From JAVBNC01 sp031551765 (GTDB lineage Bacteria; Desulfobacterota; Desulfovibrionia; Desulfovibrionales; Desulfovibrionaceae): a stretch of DNA of 18,044 nucleotides. The notes under the pieces are model-generated. The model saw only the letters and a program-made list of their open reading frames with translations. It did no database searches and had not been told where the DNA came from. A program made the translations under genes and the position numbers. This document shows positions 6,945-15,752 of the stretch, one piece after another. The stretch's first letter is position 1. Each line of letters starts with the position of its first letter. The stretch spans positions 1-18,044 of the forward strand of contig JAVBNC010000153.1 in assembly GCA_031551765.1 (NCBI GenBank), in the 5' to 3' direction.

Positions 6945-9929
6945 ATGAGCGAACGCGTGCAAACCTCCATCATCATCCCGGTGCACGGCCAATGGCCGTT
7001 GACCGAAGACTGCCTGCGCTCGCTGGCCGCTACCCTGGACGGCGCGCCCTGCGAGATCATCGTGGTGGACAACGCTTCGCAGGATGCAACGCCGCAAGCC
7101 TGCCCCGCCCTGGGCCGGGAGCTGTTCGGGCCGCGCTTTCAGTACAAACGTTTCGCGCAGAACCGCAACTTCGGCCCGGCCTGCAACGCGGGGGCCGCCC
7201 TGGCCCAAGGCGAGTATCTTTTTTTCCTGAACAACGACACCGTGGCCAAGCCGGGTTGGTACGCCCCGCTGGTACGGGACTTCAGCGAATTTCCCAACAT
7301 CGCCTGCACAGGCCCGCTGCTCAGCCGCCCGGCCCAAGGGCCGCTGGGAGAAACCGTGCAGCACCTGGGGGTGCATATGAACCCCTTCTGTGACGTGCAC
7401 CACCTGTACGAGGGCATCCCCGCGGACAGCCCGCTGGCGCAACGCCGCCGCTTTTTCCAGGTCATCACCGCGGCCGCCCTGTTGCTGCCCGCCAAGCTGT
7501 TCCGGGACGCGGGCGGCTTTGACGAAGCGTACCGCAACGGCTTTGAGGACGTGGACCTCTGCGCCCGCCTCTGGAGCCGGGGCCTGCGCATGACCGTCAA
7601 CCCGGCCTCGCGCTTCACGCACCTCACCAGCATGACGCCGGGGCGCGGCGCCGACGAAGAGGCCAATCACGAACTTTTCTTCCGAAAAAGCATCCACCTG
7701 CTCACCCCGGACTGGCATCTGCATCTTAAGGCGGACAATTTTTCCCTCGCTCTCAGCCCCTGGCTGACTCTGGTCCCTTCTCTGCCGGAAGCGGTGAGCA
7801 CACGGCTGCGCACACTGCTGCAGGGTGGGGATGCGGATGACGTTCTCCGCACCCTGAAAGATTTTCCCCTCTGGTACCAGGGCTACGAAGCCCTGGCCGG
7901 GGCCTTTCGCAATGCGGGCCTGCTCAAGGAGGCCCACAGCCTGTGGCTCAGCCTGGCCTTGCTACGGCCCGTGCCGGAAAACCTGTTCCCGCTGCTGGCC
8001 GACTCGAGCCGCCTGGGCGACGAAAAGCGCGTTTCTTTTGCCCTGACTTACCTGCTCAGCCATTGCAGGGGCTTTGAAGAACGTCTGGAAAAAGCGCGAG
8101 CCCTGCGGGAACTGGCCGCCCTGCTGGGCCTGCCCGAACTTTCCGCCCAATGCGCTGCCTGGCTGGAGCAAAGCGGAGAATTTCGCCAAAAGACCCAGTT
8201 GCCCTTCCTGCGCCGCCTCAAGGACATGGGCCTGTTCGCCGGGGGCCAGCCGGGCTGGGACAAGGCCTACACGGTCTGGCGGGAACTGGATGACAGCCAG
8301 GAGGCCCGCGCCGGGCGCCGTCCCCCCGTGCCGCAAGGTCTGGAGGAACGGGCGCGCTTTTCCGTGCTCATGCCGGTGTACAGCCCCAAGCCGCGCCAGT
8401 TGCGGGCGGCCGTGGATTCCGTGCTCAGCCAGCTCTGGCCGCACTGGGAACTGTGCATGGCGGACGACGCTTCCCCGGACCCGGCCGTGAGGCCGTTGCT
8501 GGAAGAGCTGGCAAGGCTGGACCCGCGCATCCGGGTCACGTTCCGGCCGGAAAACGGCAATATCGCGACGGCCAGCAACAGCGCCCTGGAAATGGCGCGC
8601 CACCCTTACACCGCCCTGCTGGACCAGGACGACCTGCTCACCCCGGACGCTCTGCTGGAAGTGGCGCTGGCGCTCGCCGCCAACCCGGAAGCCAGGCTCA
8701 TCTATTCAGACGAGGACAAGTGCGACGATGAAGGCGCGCGCTTTACCCCGCATTTCAAAAGCGACTGGGATCCCGTGCTCTGCGAAGCCCAGAACATGGT
8801 CAGCCACCTGGGCGTATACGAAACCGCGCGCATGCGGGCCATAGGCGGCTTCCGCCCCGGCTACGACGGCTCGCAGGATTTCGACCTGCTCTGGCGCTTT
8901 GCCGAAGGGCTGGAGCCGGGGCAGATCGTGCACATCCCCAAGGTGCTCTACCATTGGCGTTCCCATGAGGGCAGCGTGGCCCTGGCCGTGACCGAGAAAT
9001 CCGGGGCCGTGCTGGACAATTTCCAAAAAGCCCTGGCCGACCATGTGCAGCGCACGGGCCAGGCTGGAAGCGTCCACCGGGTGGCGGGCATGAACCACTA
9101 CCGGGTGGCCTACGAGCTGCCGGAGCCCGCGCCTCTGCTCTCGCTGCTGCTGGATCTGGGCGGCCAGGCGGCCCTGGGCAAGACCCTGATCCCAAGCTGG
9201 CTGGAATCCGCGGGTTATCCCAACCTGGAATTGCTGCTCGCCTTCAGCCCGGAGGAGCGCGGCGCGGACCGCATGCAGGAATTGGCGTCCCTGGATGCGC
9301 GCATCCGGCTGACGCCCGTTCCGGCCCAGAGCCGTATCGCGCGCCTGAACGCCCTGGCCGCCGCCGCTCAAGGGGAACTGCTGGCCTTTATGGACAAGTT
9401 CCTCCTGCCGGAAAGCCAGGGTTGGCTGCACGAGCTGGCCGCGCGCTGCCTGGTGCACGAAGCGGGCGTTGCCGGGAGCAAGCTGCTGACCCAGGAACGC
9501 ACCGTTGCCCACGCCGGTTTTTACCTGGATTCTACCGGTACACTATTTGCTTTGCACCGGGGTATAGCCGGTCACGATCCCGGCTATTTCGGCTGGGCTT
9601 CCCTTGCCCGCTGCGTGGCCGCCGTGGATGGCCGCTGTCTGGTCACCCGGCGTGAGTTATTTGAACACCTCGGTGGCCTGCAAAAAGATCAGGGTGGGGA
9701 GTCCGTCGTCAACGCGGGGGCGCTCTACTGTCTGCGCGCCGGGGAACGCGGCCAGCGCGTGGTATATACCCCTTACGCGGCCTTTACTTTGCGGCAGGGT
9801 CAGGAACACGATGTCCCTCTGCCCGGCGGAGAGGCTTTTTCCACTTCCCTGTCCCCCTGCCACCCGGCCCTGTTCGCGGGGTGTCCCGGCTGGGCGCTGT
9901 TTCCGCAACCTCAGAACCGACCGAAATGA
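6945..9929 (+). CDS. Large multidomain glycosyltransferase with three GT2-type modules
   Basis: Predicted cytoplasmic glycosyltransferase of 994 residues. Module 1 (about 5-230) is a GT2 fold: SIIIPVHG (8-15), VVDNAS (40-45), FFLNNDT (93-99) as the metal-binding equivalent, GFEDVDLCARL (199-209). A helical linker (about 280-450) is Leu/Ala rich and TPR-like by eye. Module 2 (about 471-700) is a second GT2: FSVLMPVY (472-479), MADDAS (505-510), LLDQDD (558-563), IYSDEDKCD (586-594), SQDFDLLWR (643-651). Module 3 (about 730-955) resembles the back half of a GT2, but reads FMDKF (815-819) where a D-x-D is expected and has no E-D pair at about 918-930, so it looks inactive. ATG at 6945 has AAGGAA at 6934-6939. 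Such proteins act on O-antigen, capsule or glycoprotein glycans; the donor sugar is unknown. It leads a run of four same-strand genes. Confidence 0.88.
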   Translation: MSERVQTSIIIPVHGQWPLTEDCLRSLAATLDGAPCEIIVVDNASQDATPQACPALGRELFGPRFQYKRFAQNRNFGPACNAGAALAQGEYLFFLNNDTVAKPGWYAPLVRDFSEFPNIACTGPLLSRPAQGPLGETVQHLGVHMNPFCDVHHLYEGIPADSPLAQRRRFFQVITAAALLLPAKLFRDAGGFDEAYRNGFEDVDLCARLWSRGLRMTVNPASRFTHLTSMTPGRGADEEANHELFFRKSIHLLTPDWHLHLKADNFSLALSPWLTLVPSLPEAVSTRLRTLLQGGDADDVLRTLKDFPLWYQGYEALAGAFRNAGLLKEAHSLWLSLALLRPVPENLFPLLADSSRLGDEKRVSFALTYLLSHCRGFEERLEKARALRELAALLGLPELSAQCAAWLEQSGEFRQKTQLPFLRRLKDMGLFAGGQPGWDKAYTVWRELDDSQEARAGRRPPVPQGLEERARFSVLMPVYSPKPRQLRAAVDSVLSQLWPHWELCMADDASPDPAVRPLLEELARLDPRIRVTFRPENGNIATASNSALEMARHPYTALLDQDDLLTPDALLEVALALAANPEARLIYSDEDKCDDEGARFTPHFKSDWDPVLCEAQNMVSHLGVYETARMRAIGGFRPGYDGSQDFDLLWRFAEGLEPGQIVHIPKVLYHWRSHEGSVALAVTEKSGAVLDNFQKALADHVQRTGQAGSVHRVAGMNHYRVAYELPEPAPLLSLLLDLGGQAALGKTLIPSWLESAGYPNLELLLAFSPEERGADRMQELASLDARIRLTPVPAQSRIARLNALAAAAQGELLAFMDKFLLPESQGWLHELAARCLVHEAGVAGSKLLTQERTVAHAGFYLDSTGTLFALHRGIAGHDPGYFGWASLARCVAAVDGRCLVTRRELFEHLGGLQKDQGGESVVNAGALYCLRAGERGQRVVYTPYAAFTLRQGQEHDVPLPGGEAFSTSLSPCHPALFAGCPGWALFPQPQNRPK

Positions 9930-9936
9930 GCAGCCT

Positions 9937-11055
9937 ATGAGCACCCAACGCACCCACATTCCACCGGAAGAGATGTACACTCTGTACTGCCTGGGCAAAG
10001 AAGCCGCCCTCGCGGAACTGTGGAAGGCCGGGGAGCGCTCTGCCGTGCTCGCGTCCATGCTTTCCTCCTGGCATCTGCGCCGGGGAGACGCCAAGGCCGC
10101 CGCCGAATGCCTGCCCTTTGTGCGGGATACGGAAGAACGGGCGCTGAAATACCAGACCGTGCGGCTGACCCCCAAGCTCCGGGCTCCGCTGGAGCCTGAG
10201 CCGCGCGTGCATTTGCTGCTGCTGGTGTACAACCGCATCAAGTACGTGGAAGAATCCCTGCGCCAGCTCGCCGCCACCAACTATGCCAATTACGCCGTGT
10301 ACATTCTGGACAACGGCTCCACGGACGGCAGCGCGGCCGTCGCGGCCAGGGCCGGGGACTTTTTTCCCGCCCACGTGCCCGTGCATTCCCTGGTCATGCC
10401 CTTCAACGTGGGCCGTCCTTTGGGCCATAACTGGCTGCTGGCGCACTTTGACCACAGCGAGGCGGACTATATCGCCATTGGCGACGACGACCTGGTGGTT
10501 GTGCCGCCGGACTGGATGCGGGATATGGCGCGCACCTTCAACTGCTTCCCCGGTACGGCGCTGGTGGGCGGCAAGGCTCTGGATCCCTTTCCGGGCAAGG
10601 TGCTCAGCTCCGGGGCGAGGCGCCTGGAACGCTTTGATGAAACCGGCGTGGACTACCTGGACAACACGAACCAGCCGGACGCGGGCCAGCAGGACTATGT
10701 GGACCTGGTGGACCATGTCATCGGCTGCCTGCACATGTATAAAAAAGAAGCGCTGCTGGGCGAGCCCGGGCTTTTTGACATCCGCTACTCGCCCTGCCAG
10801 TATGTGGATGTGGACCACCATATCCGCATGCGCCTTGCCGGGCTGCCCATCGTGTACAACGGGCTTATAGAGTTCCAGCACGCCAAGGCCATGGGCAACG
10901 ACGCGCTGCAAAGCAGGGAGCTGCGGGGCAATTCCGAAGGCAACAAGCATAAGCTTCTGCACAAGCACGACCCGGCGGCGGTACAGCGCGTTATCGCGCG
11001 CAGCCGGGAAGAGCTGGCCCAACGCATAGCCAGGTATTCCTCGCGGGGAGCATGA
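9937..11055 (+). CDS. GT2-family glycosyltransferase with N-terminal helical extension
   Basis: A 372-residue protein with a short helical N-terminal region (about 10-75, Ala/Glu/Leu rich) followed by a GT2 catalytic domain: VHLLLLVYNR (91-100), ILDNGSTDG (123-131), NVGRPLGHN (157-165), the metal-binding IGDDDL (181-186) and DVDHHIRMRLAG (291-302) in the acceptor/catalytic position. It begins 7 bases after the previous gene and shares a 4-base ATGA overlap with the next, so translation is probably coupled. The ATG at 9937 has no strong ribosome binding site; an internal ATG at 9973 has GGAAG too close to be better. The frame is open far upstream, overlapping the 994-residue gene, which is not credible as coding. 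Sugar and acceptor are unknown. Confidence 0.88.
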   Translation: MSTQRTHIPPEEMYTLYCLGKEAALAELWKAGERSAVLASMLSSWHLRRGDAKAAAECLPFVRDTEERALKYQTVRLTPKLRAPLEPEPRVHLLLLVYNRIKYVEESLRQLAATNYANYAVYILDNGSTDGSAAVAARAGDFFPAHVPVHSLVMPFNVGRPLGHNWLLAHFDHSEADYIAIGDDDLVVVPPDWMRDMARTFNCFPGTALVGGKALDPFPGKVLSSGARRLERFDETGVDYLDNTNQPDAGQQDYVDLVDHVIGCLHMYKKEALLGEPGLFDIRYSPCQYVDVDHHIRMRLAGLPIVYNGLIEFQHAKAMGNDALQSRELRGNSEGNKHKLLHKHDPAAVQRVIARSREELAQRIARYSSRGA

Positions 11056-12146
11056 TGCGAAGGCACGGCGGCCACGACTATTATGGGTGCACCAGCCCCC
11101 ATTCCACTCTCCCTAAAAACATCGTTTTGCTGGCGCGTAATCCTCTGTTGCCCTGCTTCAAGCTTCGCCTGGCCCAGCCCCTGCAATGGTACTGTGACGC
11201 CGTGGGCGGCGCCTTGCGCATAGGCCCCTGCTCCAGGGAAGAATTGCTTTGGGCGGACGTTGTGATCCTGCAGCGCGAACCCACCCCGGCCATGCTGCAA
11301 ACGGTCAAGGAAGCGCGGGAACTGGGCATCAACGTTGTCTATGACATGGACGACCTGCTCACCGGCCTGCCGGACTTTCTCGCCTTTCCTTTCGCGGACA
11401 AGAACGCCCCGGAAGTTATCCGCACCCTGGCCGCCGGCGCGGACGTCACCACCTGTTCCACGGCCCGGCTGGAACGGGAAATGGCCAAGGTAGCGGACGT
11501 AACAGCCGTGGTGCCCAACGCCATGGCCGCTCCGGCCCCCATCGAGGTGGAAGAAAAACAGACGGACGGCCCCTGCACTTTTGTGCTGGCCGCGTCCGAC
11601 ACGGTGCAAAGCGGCTGGCTGCGCTACCCGCTGACCCGGCTGTTGCGCAAGCACCCGGAATCCCGCCTGGTCATAGTGGGCCGAGTGGGCAAGGACTGGC
11701 AGGACAAGAACATTCCGGCGGACTACTACCCGCTGCTCAGCCCGGAAGCATTTTCCGGGCTGCTGCTCTCGCTGCGCAACGCTGTTGGGGTCATTCCCCT
11801 GGATGATTCCCTCTTTTCCGCCTGCAAGTCGGCCATCAAATTTTACCATTACAGCTTGTGCGGCGTGGTTACCGTGGCTTCCAAGGTGCCGCCGTATACG
11901 GACGAAATGACGCACGGCGAAACCGGCCTGCTGCTGGAAAACGACCCACAGGAATGGCTTGCGGCCCTTGAGGAGTTGGCGGGAGCCACGGATAAGCGAA
12001 AGCTGCTCTTGGCCAAAGCCCTGCGCTGGTGCCATAAGAACGCGGGTCCCACACGCGCGGTGGAAGCGTGGAAGAAGGCGTTTCATCTGCTGCCGAGGCC
12101 GGGTGGGGAGTTGCGGGAAACAACTGCCAAGGGAAGTCAAAAATAA
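11052..12146 (+). CDS. GT4-type (group 1) glycosyltransferase
   Basis: A 364-residue protein of the GT-B fold. The N-terminal half contains ELLWADVVILQRE (64-76) and VVYDMDDLL (95-103), typical of GT4 relatives that bind donor sugar between two Rossmann domains. The C-terminal half has FVLAASDT (177-184), RLVIVGRVG (205-213) and the GT4-like ending SAIKFYHYSLCGVVTVAS (260-277) followed by HGETGLLLEN (288-297). The start overlaps the stop of the upstream gene (ATGA at 11052-11055), with GGGGAG before it. Two consecutive ATG codons (11052, 11055) are both usable. It probably adds a sugar in the same glycan as the upstream GT2 enzymes. Base composition is still host-like (40 of 60 bases G or C at 11461-11520), unlike the gene that follows. 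Confidence 0.87.
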   Translation: MMRRHGGHDYYGCTSPHSTLPKNIVLLARNPLLPCFKLRLAQPLQWYCDAVGGALRIGPCSREELLWADVVILQREPTPAMLQTVKEARELGINVVYDMDDLLTGLPDFLAFPFADKNAPEVIRTLAAGADVTTCSTARLEREMAKVADVTAVVPNAMAAPAPIEVEEKQTDGPCTFVLAASDTVQSGWLRYPLTRLLRKHPESRLVIVGRVGKDWQDKNIPADYYPLLSPEAFSGLLLSLRNAVGVIPLDDSLFSACKSAIKFYHYSLCGVVTVASKVPPYTDEMTHGETGLLLENDPQEWLAALEELAGATDKRKLLLAKALRWCHKNAGPTRAVEAWKKAFHLLPRPGGELRETTAKGSQK

Positions 12147-12213
12147 AGAGATTCCCCACCCGCCCGCCTGATTGCTAAGATAATAGCGTTTATTACACAG
12201 TGAGGATCCAGCC

Positions 12214-15200
12214 ATGAGCGACATTATGGAACATAAATGCAGCATTTGCGGCTGCCCTGGCCCTTTTACCCTGCCGTATGATGGGGCAAGTCTACGCTCA
12301 GCACGCTGCGAGCTGTGCGGCTCGCAGAGAAGGCACAGAGATGTAGCCAGAGTTCTGCTGCGAGAAGTAATTGGCGCTGACACACAACCCCTTACACAGT
12401 GCTTGGATAAATTCGCCAATATAAAAATTATGGAATTCCAATCCAGCGGTGTATTGCATACTATATTGCGTTCACTGCCTTTTTATCGCTGCTCGGAATA
12501 CTTCGACGATATAGCGCCTGGGGGGCGCAATATTCATGGAGTTGAATGTCAAGACCTGTACAGACTGACACTGCCTAGAAATTTTTTTGATATTGTCATT
12601 ACACAAGACATTTTTGAGCACACACCTGATCCATGGGCGGCGTTTCTGGAGTTGCACAAAATCATTAAGCCGGGTGGAAAACATATTTTCACTGTTCCTG
12701 TACACGAGGCTATAAATACACGCACCCGAGCGCGACTGGCGCCCGATGGAAATATTTTGTGTGCTATGCCTCCCGTATACCACGGTGATCCGCTACGGTC
12801 TGATGGAGCATTGGTATTTACAGATTTTGGCCGTGAACTGGAAGAGCGCTTGACACGTCTTGGCATGCCAACAACAAAAGTACTTCATGCAAAATTTTAC
12901 AATACCGCTGAAATAGCCAATATTGATGGAGAAGAAAAATACAAACTCTATATTGCTTCAAAAGAAAAAAACTTAACTACCTTTTTGTATAACTCAATTG
13001 TTTTTGTTTCAGAACAAATACGCAACGAACAAAAACAAAATTTATATAGGATACAATTTGATATATCAGCTGATGAATTTCAAATTCACAAGAGCGAAGC
13101 TCTTCTTGAACAGTTAATGGGAGATTTTTCCATTCTTAGTGTACGCGGTGAAAAAACCAGGCTGCGTGGCTGCACATCCATGATGTTGGATATAACTCTC
13201 GGAAATACAAACCTCCCATCCGCTGTACTGCTCATGGTTCAGGCTTGCTGGGGAGATGCGCCCCTATTTATCTTTCCGGAATGTTTTAAAAGCAATCTTT
13301 GGTTGATAGAAAAAATATGCGCCCAGCTCTTCCGCGTTTTACAGAAAGCTTTCTCCGGACACGGCCTGCCGGAAGACTTCCTTATTGATCACGAGGGCAA
13401 AAACATAGCTGACCAACAAGTGGCCGAACGCCTGGTACCAGGTTTAGCTCATTACTATACCCTCATCCCGCACCTGCGCCGCTATGCTTTTATCTCGGCA
13501 AATAGCGGCACGCTAAGATCTGTATTGGACGTGGGCTGCGGCGTCGGTTATGGCCTCGGCCTACTCAATCCGGACAAAGGCACTGGCCTGGATATCTCAA
13601 GTGAAGCTCTGCGCTGGGCGAAAAGAGTTATCCGCTCCCCAAAACTATCCTGGATACAGGCCGACATCCAAACTGGTCCGTCTCCAGGTCTGCATGATAC
13701 TATCGTCTGCTTTGAAAATATTGAGCACCTGGATGACCAAACCCAGCTTATGGATCTTCTAACCACCTCGGTAAAGCCAGATGGCGCTGTTTTTGTCTCT
13801 GTGCCGAATCCTTCATCGCGCGGAAAAGAAAGCAACCACTTTCACCTGCGAGATTTCAGCTTCCATCAAGTTTCGGCTTTATTTTCAGAATATTTTGAAG
13901 AGATACAATGGTTCTGGCAGCATGACGCGGCGTCCTCAGATTTTTCCAGCCGCTTTTTGATTCACGATGGCGCGAATGCAGACGCAGACTTCTGGATACT
14001 TCGTTGCAGTAAACCCAAAGTCAAAAAACGCCTCCCCCTGAGGGCCAGTGTCATTATGGTTGCGCCCGACCACCCCGAGACCGCTAAAAAGACGGTCTCG
14101 GCTCTGCAAATAAACACACCGCGGCGGGAAACCTGGGAAGTTATACTTATTGCTGGCCCCTCAGCCCAAAAATTGATTCCGGAGCTGGAGCAGGCCCCCA
14201 ACATACGGCTTGTGTCCTGCAATACGGCACCCGTGGATCTCTATACCGCCTGGAACCAGGGCGCGACCGTTTCTCGAGCGGAATTTCTCATTTTCCTCGA
14301 CAACAGCGTGGTAGTACACCCAGGGTGGATGGACGCCCTGCTAGATGAACTCGAAACGCAACAGGAAACCGGTTTAGTTGGAGCGAAAACAATTCGAATC
14401 GATGGTTCCGTATGCAATACTGGCTTAGCCATAGGGAGAAATCTAGCACCAGTAGACATAAACCCCGGGCTGGGCGCCGACAGCCCCATCACAAATGAGC
14501 GGCGTGTTTGCTCAGCAGTGAGTGATCAATGTATCGCTGTCAGGCGCAGGGAATTTCTACGCATTGGACCTTTTGACGAACAACTCTCCACATTGGCTGC
14601 TTTTGATCTTTGCCTGCGCTACAAGAGCAAGAAGAAAAGTATTGTATACAACCCTAGTTGCTCTGTGCAACAGACAAAAGTAAAAAAAGATGATCCTGTC
14701 GGAAAGGACAAGTTTTCTCGCGTATTTCATAGAAATATGGACCAACTCATTCAGGATGACTTTGTTCACACGGACAGAACAGCCAGATCCAAACTGTCAT
14801 CAACGCCGCTTCGTTTCGCTATCAATATTTGTACACCATCGCGCGCTTTTAACAATTGGGGAGATATCTACTACGCGGAATGCCTTGCTAAATATATTGT
14901 TCGGGGTGGCCATGAGTGTATCGTGCAGTATCAAAACGAGTGGCATCGCGAAAACTATAACATAGATGTCACAATTCATTTAAAAGGACTGGAAAAATAT
15001 TATCCAAAACCTTGGCACATCAATATTATGTGGATGCTTAATCACCCTGATCTACATACAAAAAGAGAATTAGAGCGCTATGATGCCCTTTTTGTTTCTT
15101 CAACATCTCATACACGCATCCTTGAAAATACGTTAGCCATTCCTACCTTTCCGTTATTGCAAGCTACAGACCCGGAGCATTTTTCCCCTATCGCAGGAAC

Positions 15201-15744
15201 AGCCAAAGAATACGATTTGGTGTTTGTAGGAAATAATCATGGAGTCGGGCGGTTGGCCATGCGGAAAATCATCGCCGACCTGTTGCCAACAACACACAGG
15301 CTCGCTGTATGGGGACAGGGATGGGATGGCCTATTACCCGCAGATTGCTGGAAAGGAGAATTTTTGGCGTGGGAACAATTACCCGACATTTACCGCCGCT
15401 CATGCATTGTGCTCAACGATCACCAACCGGAAATGGCAAAAAATGGTTTTCTCAACAATAGAACTTTTGATGCTCTCGCCTGCGGGGCGTTGGTAATCTC
15501 CGATCCCGTGGAAGGCATGTCGGAGCATATTGATGTTCCACAATGCGGAGATGCGGCATCATTAAAATCAACGATAGATTATTTCTTAAAAAACGCACAC
15601 GCTGCACAAACACTTACAGCTTCTCTGAGAGAAAAAGTACTTACTAAGCATACTTTTGAATATGCTTTTGATAAAATTGAAACAACAATAAACATACTTT
15701 TAACAAATCCATCCATACAAGGACGCCTGGAGAAAGCAAAATGA
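12214..15744 (+). CDS. Five-part fusion: Cys4/methyltransferase - unknown - methyltransferase - GT2 - CgeB-like glycosyltransferase
   Basis: A 1176-residue protein. (1) Residues 1-235: a Cys pair-Cys pair knuckle (C9-x2-C12, C32-x2-C35) with RHR at 40-42, then a class I methyltransferase-like half with FDIVITQDIFEHT (125-137) and KPGGKHIFTVP (152-162), but no glycine-rich motif I. (2) 240-410: unrecognised. (3) 411-600: a full SAM methyltransferase with VLDVGCGVGYG (437-447), GLDISSEAL (458-466) and FENIEHL (500-506). (4) 608-850: a GT2-like module with LDNS (695-698) instead of LDND and AAFDLCLR (795-802), so probably weak or inactive. (5) 866-1176: a CgeB/glycosyl-transferase-1-like module ending NRTFDALACGALVISD (1082-1097). 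ATG at 12214 has GAGGAT at 12202-12207. GC is mosaic: 13 of 60 at 12961-13020, 37 of 60 at 14221-14280, 19 of 60 at 14941-15000. Likely synthesises and methylates a surface glycan; substrates unknown. Confidence 0.85.
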   Translation: MSDIMEHKCSICGCPGPFTLPYDGASLRSARCELCGSQRRHRDVARVLLREVIGADTQPLTQCLDKFANIKIMEFQSSGVLHTILRSLPFYRCSEYFDDIAPGGRNIHGVECQDLYRLTLPRNFFDIVITQDIFEHTPDPWAAFLELHKIIKPGGKHIFTVPVHEAINTRTRARLAPDGNILCAMPPVYHGDPLRSDGALVFTDFGRELEERLTRLGMPTTKVLHAKFYNTAEIANIDGEEKYKLYIASKEKNLTTFLYNSIVFVSEQIRNEQKQNLYRIQFDISADEFQIHKSEALLEQLMGDFSILSVRGEKTRLRGCTSMMLDITLGNTNLPSAVLLMVQACWGDAPLFIFPECFKSNLWLIEKICAQLFRVLQKAFSGHGLPEDFLIDHEGKNIADQQVAERLVPGLAHYYTLIPHLRRYAFISANSGTLRSVLDVGCGVGYGLGLLNPDKGTGLDISSEALRWAKRVIRSPKLSWIQADIQTGPSPGLHDTIVCFENIEHLDDQTQLMDLLTTSVKPDGAVFVSVPNPSSRGKESNHFHLRDFSFHQVSALFSEYFEEIQWFWQHDAASSDFSSRFLIHDGANADADFWILRCSKPKVKKRLPLRASVIMVAPDHPETAKKTVSALQINTPRRETWEVILIAGPSAQKLIPELEQAPNIRLVSCNTAPVDLYTAWNQGATVSRAEFLIFLDNSVVVHPGWMDALLDELETQQETGLVGAKTIRIDGSVCNTGLAIGRNLAPVDINPGLGADSPITNERRVCSAVSDQCIAVRRREFLRIGPFDEQLSTLAAFDLCLRYKSKKKSIVYNPSCSVQQTKVKKDDPVGKDKFSRVFHRNMDQLIQDDFVHTDRTARSKLSSTPLRFAINICTPSRAFNNWGDIYYAECLAKYIVRGGHECIVQYQNEWHRENYNIDVTIHLKGLEKYYPKPWHINIMWMLNHPDLHTKRELERYDALFVSSTSHTRILENTLAIPTFPLLQATDPEHFSPIAGTAKEYDLVFVGNNHGVGRLAMRKIIADLLPTTHRLAVWGQGWDGLLPADCWKGEFLAWEQLPDIYRRSCIVLNDHQPEMAKNGFLNNRTFDALACGALVISDPVEGMSEHIDVPQCGDAASLKSTIDYFLKNAHAAQTLTASLREKVLTKHTFEYAFDKIETTINILLTNPSIQGRLEKAK

Positions 15745-15752
15745 AATATATG

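Noticed and set aside
3145..7937. Very long open frames on the minus strand (3145-5619 and 5679-7937)
   Set aside because: They lie opposite well-recognised genes (ligase, PotD, glycosyltransferase), read through several gene borders, are rich in His/Gly/Gln/Arg, and show no family motifs. They are shadows of strong third-position GC bias.
9604..9936. N-terminal extension of the 372-residue GT2 into the preceding gene
   Set aside because: It would overlap the 994-residue gene by over 300 bases in another frame and shows no GT2-related sequence.
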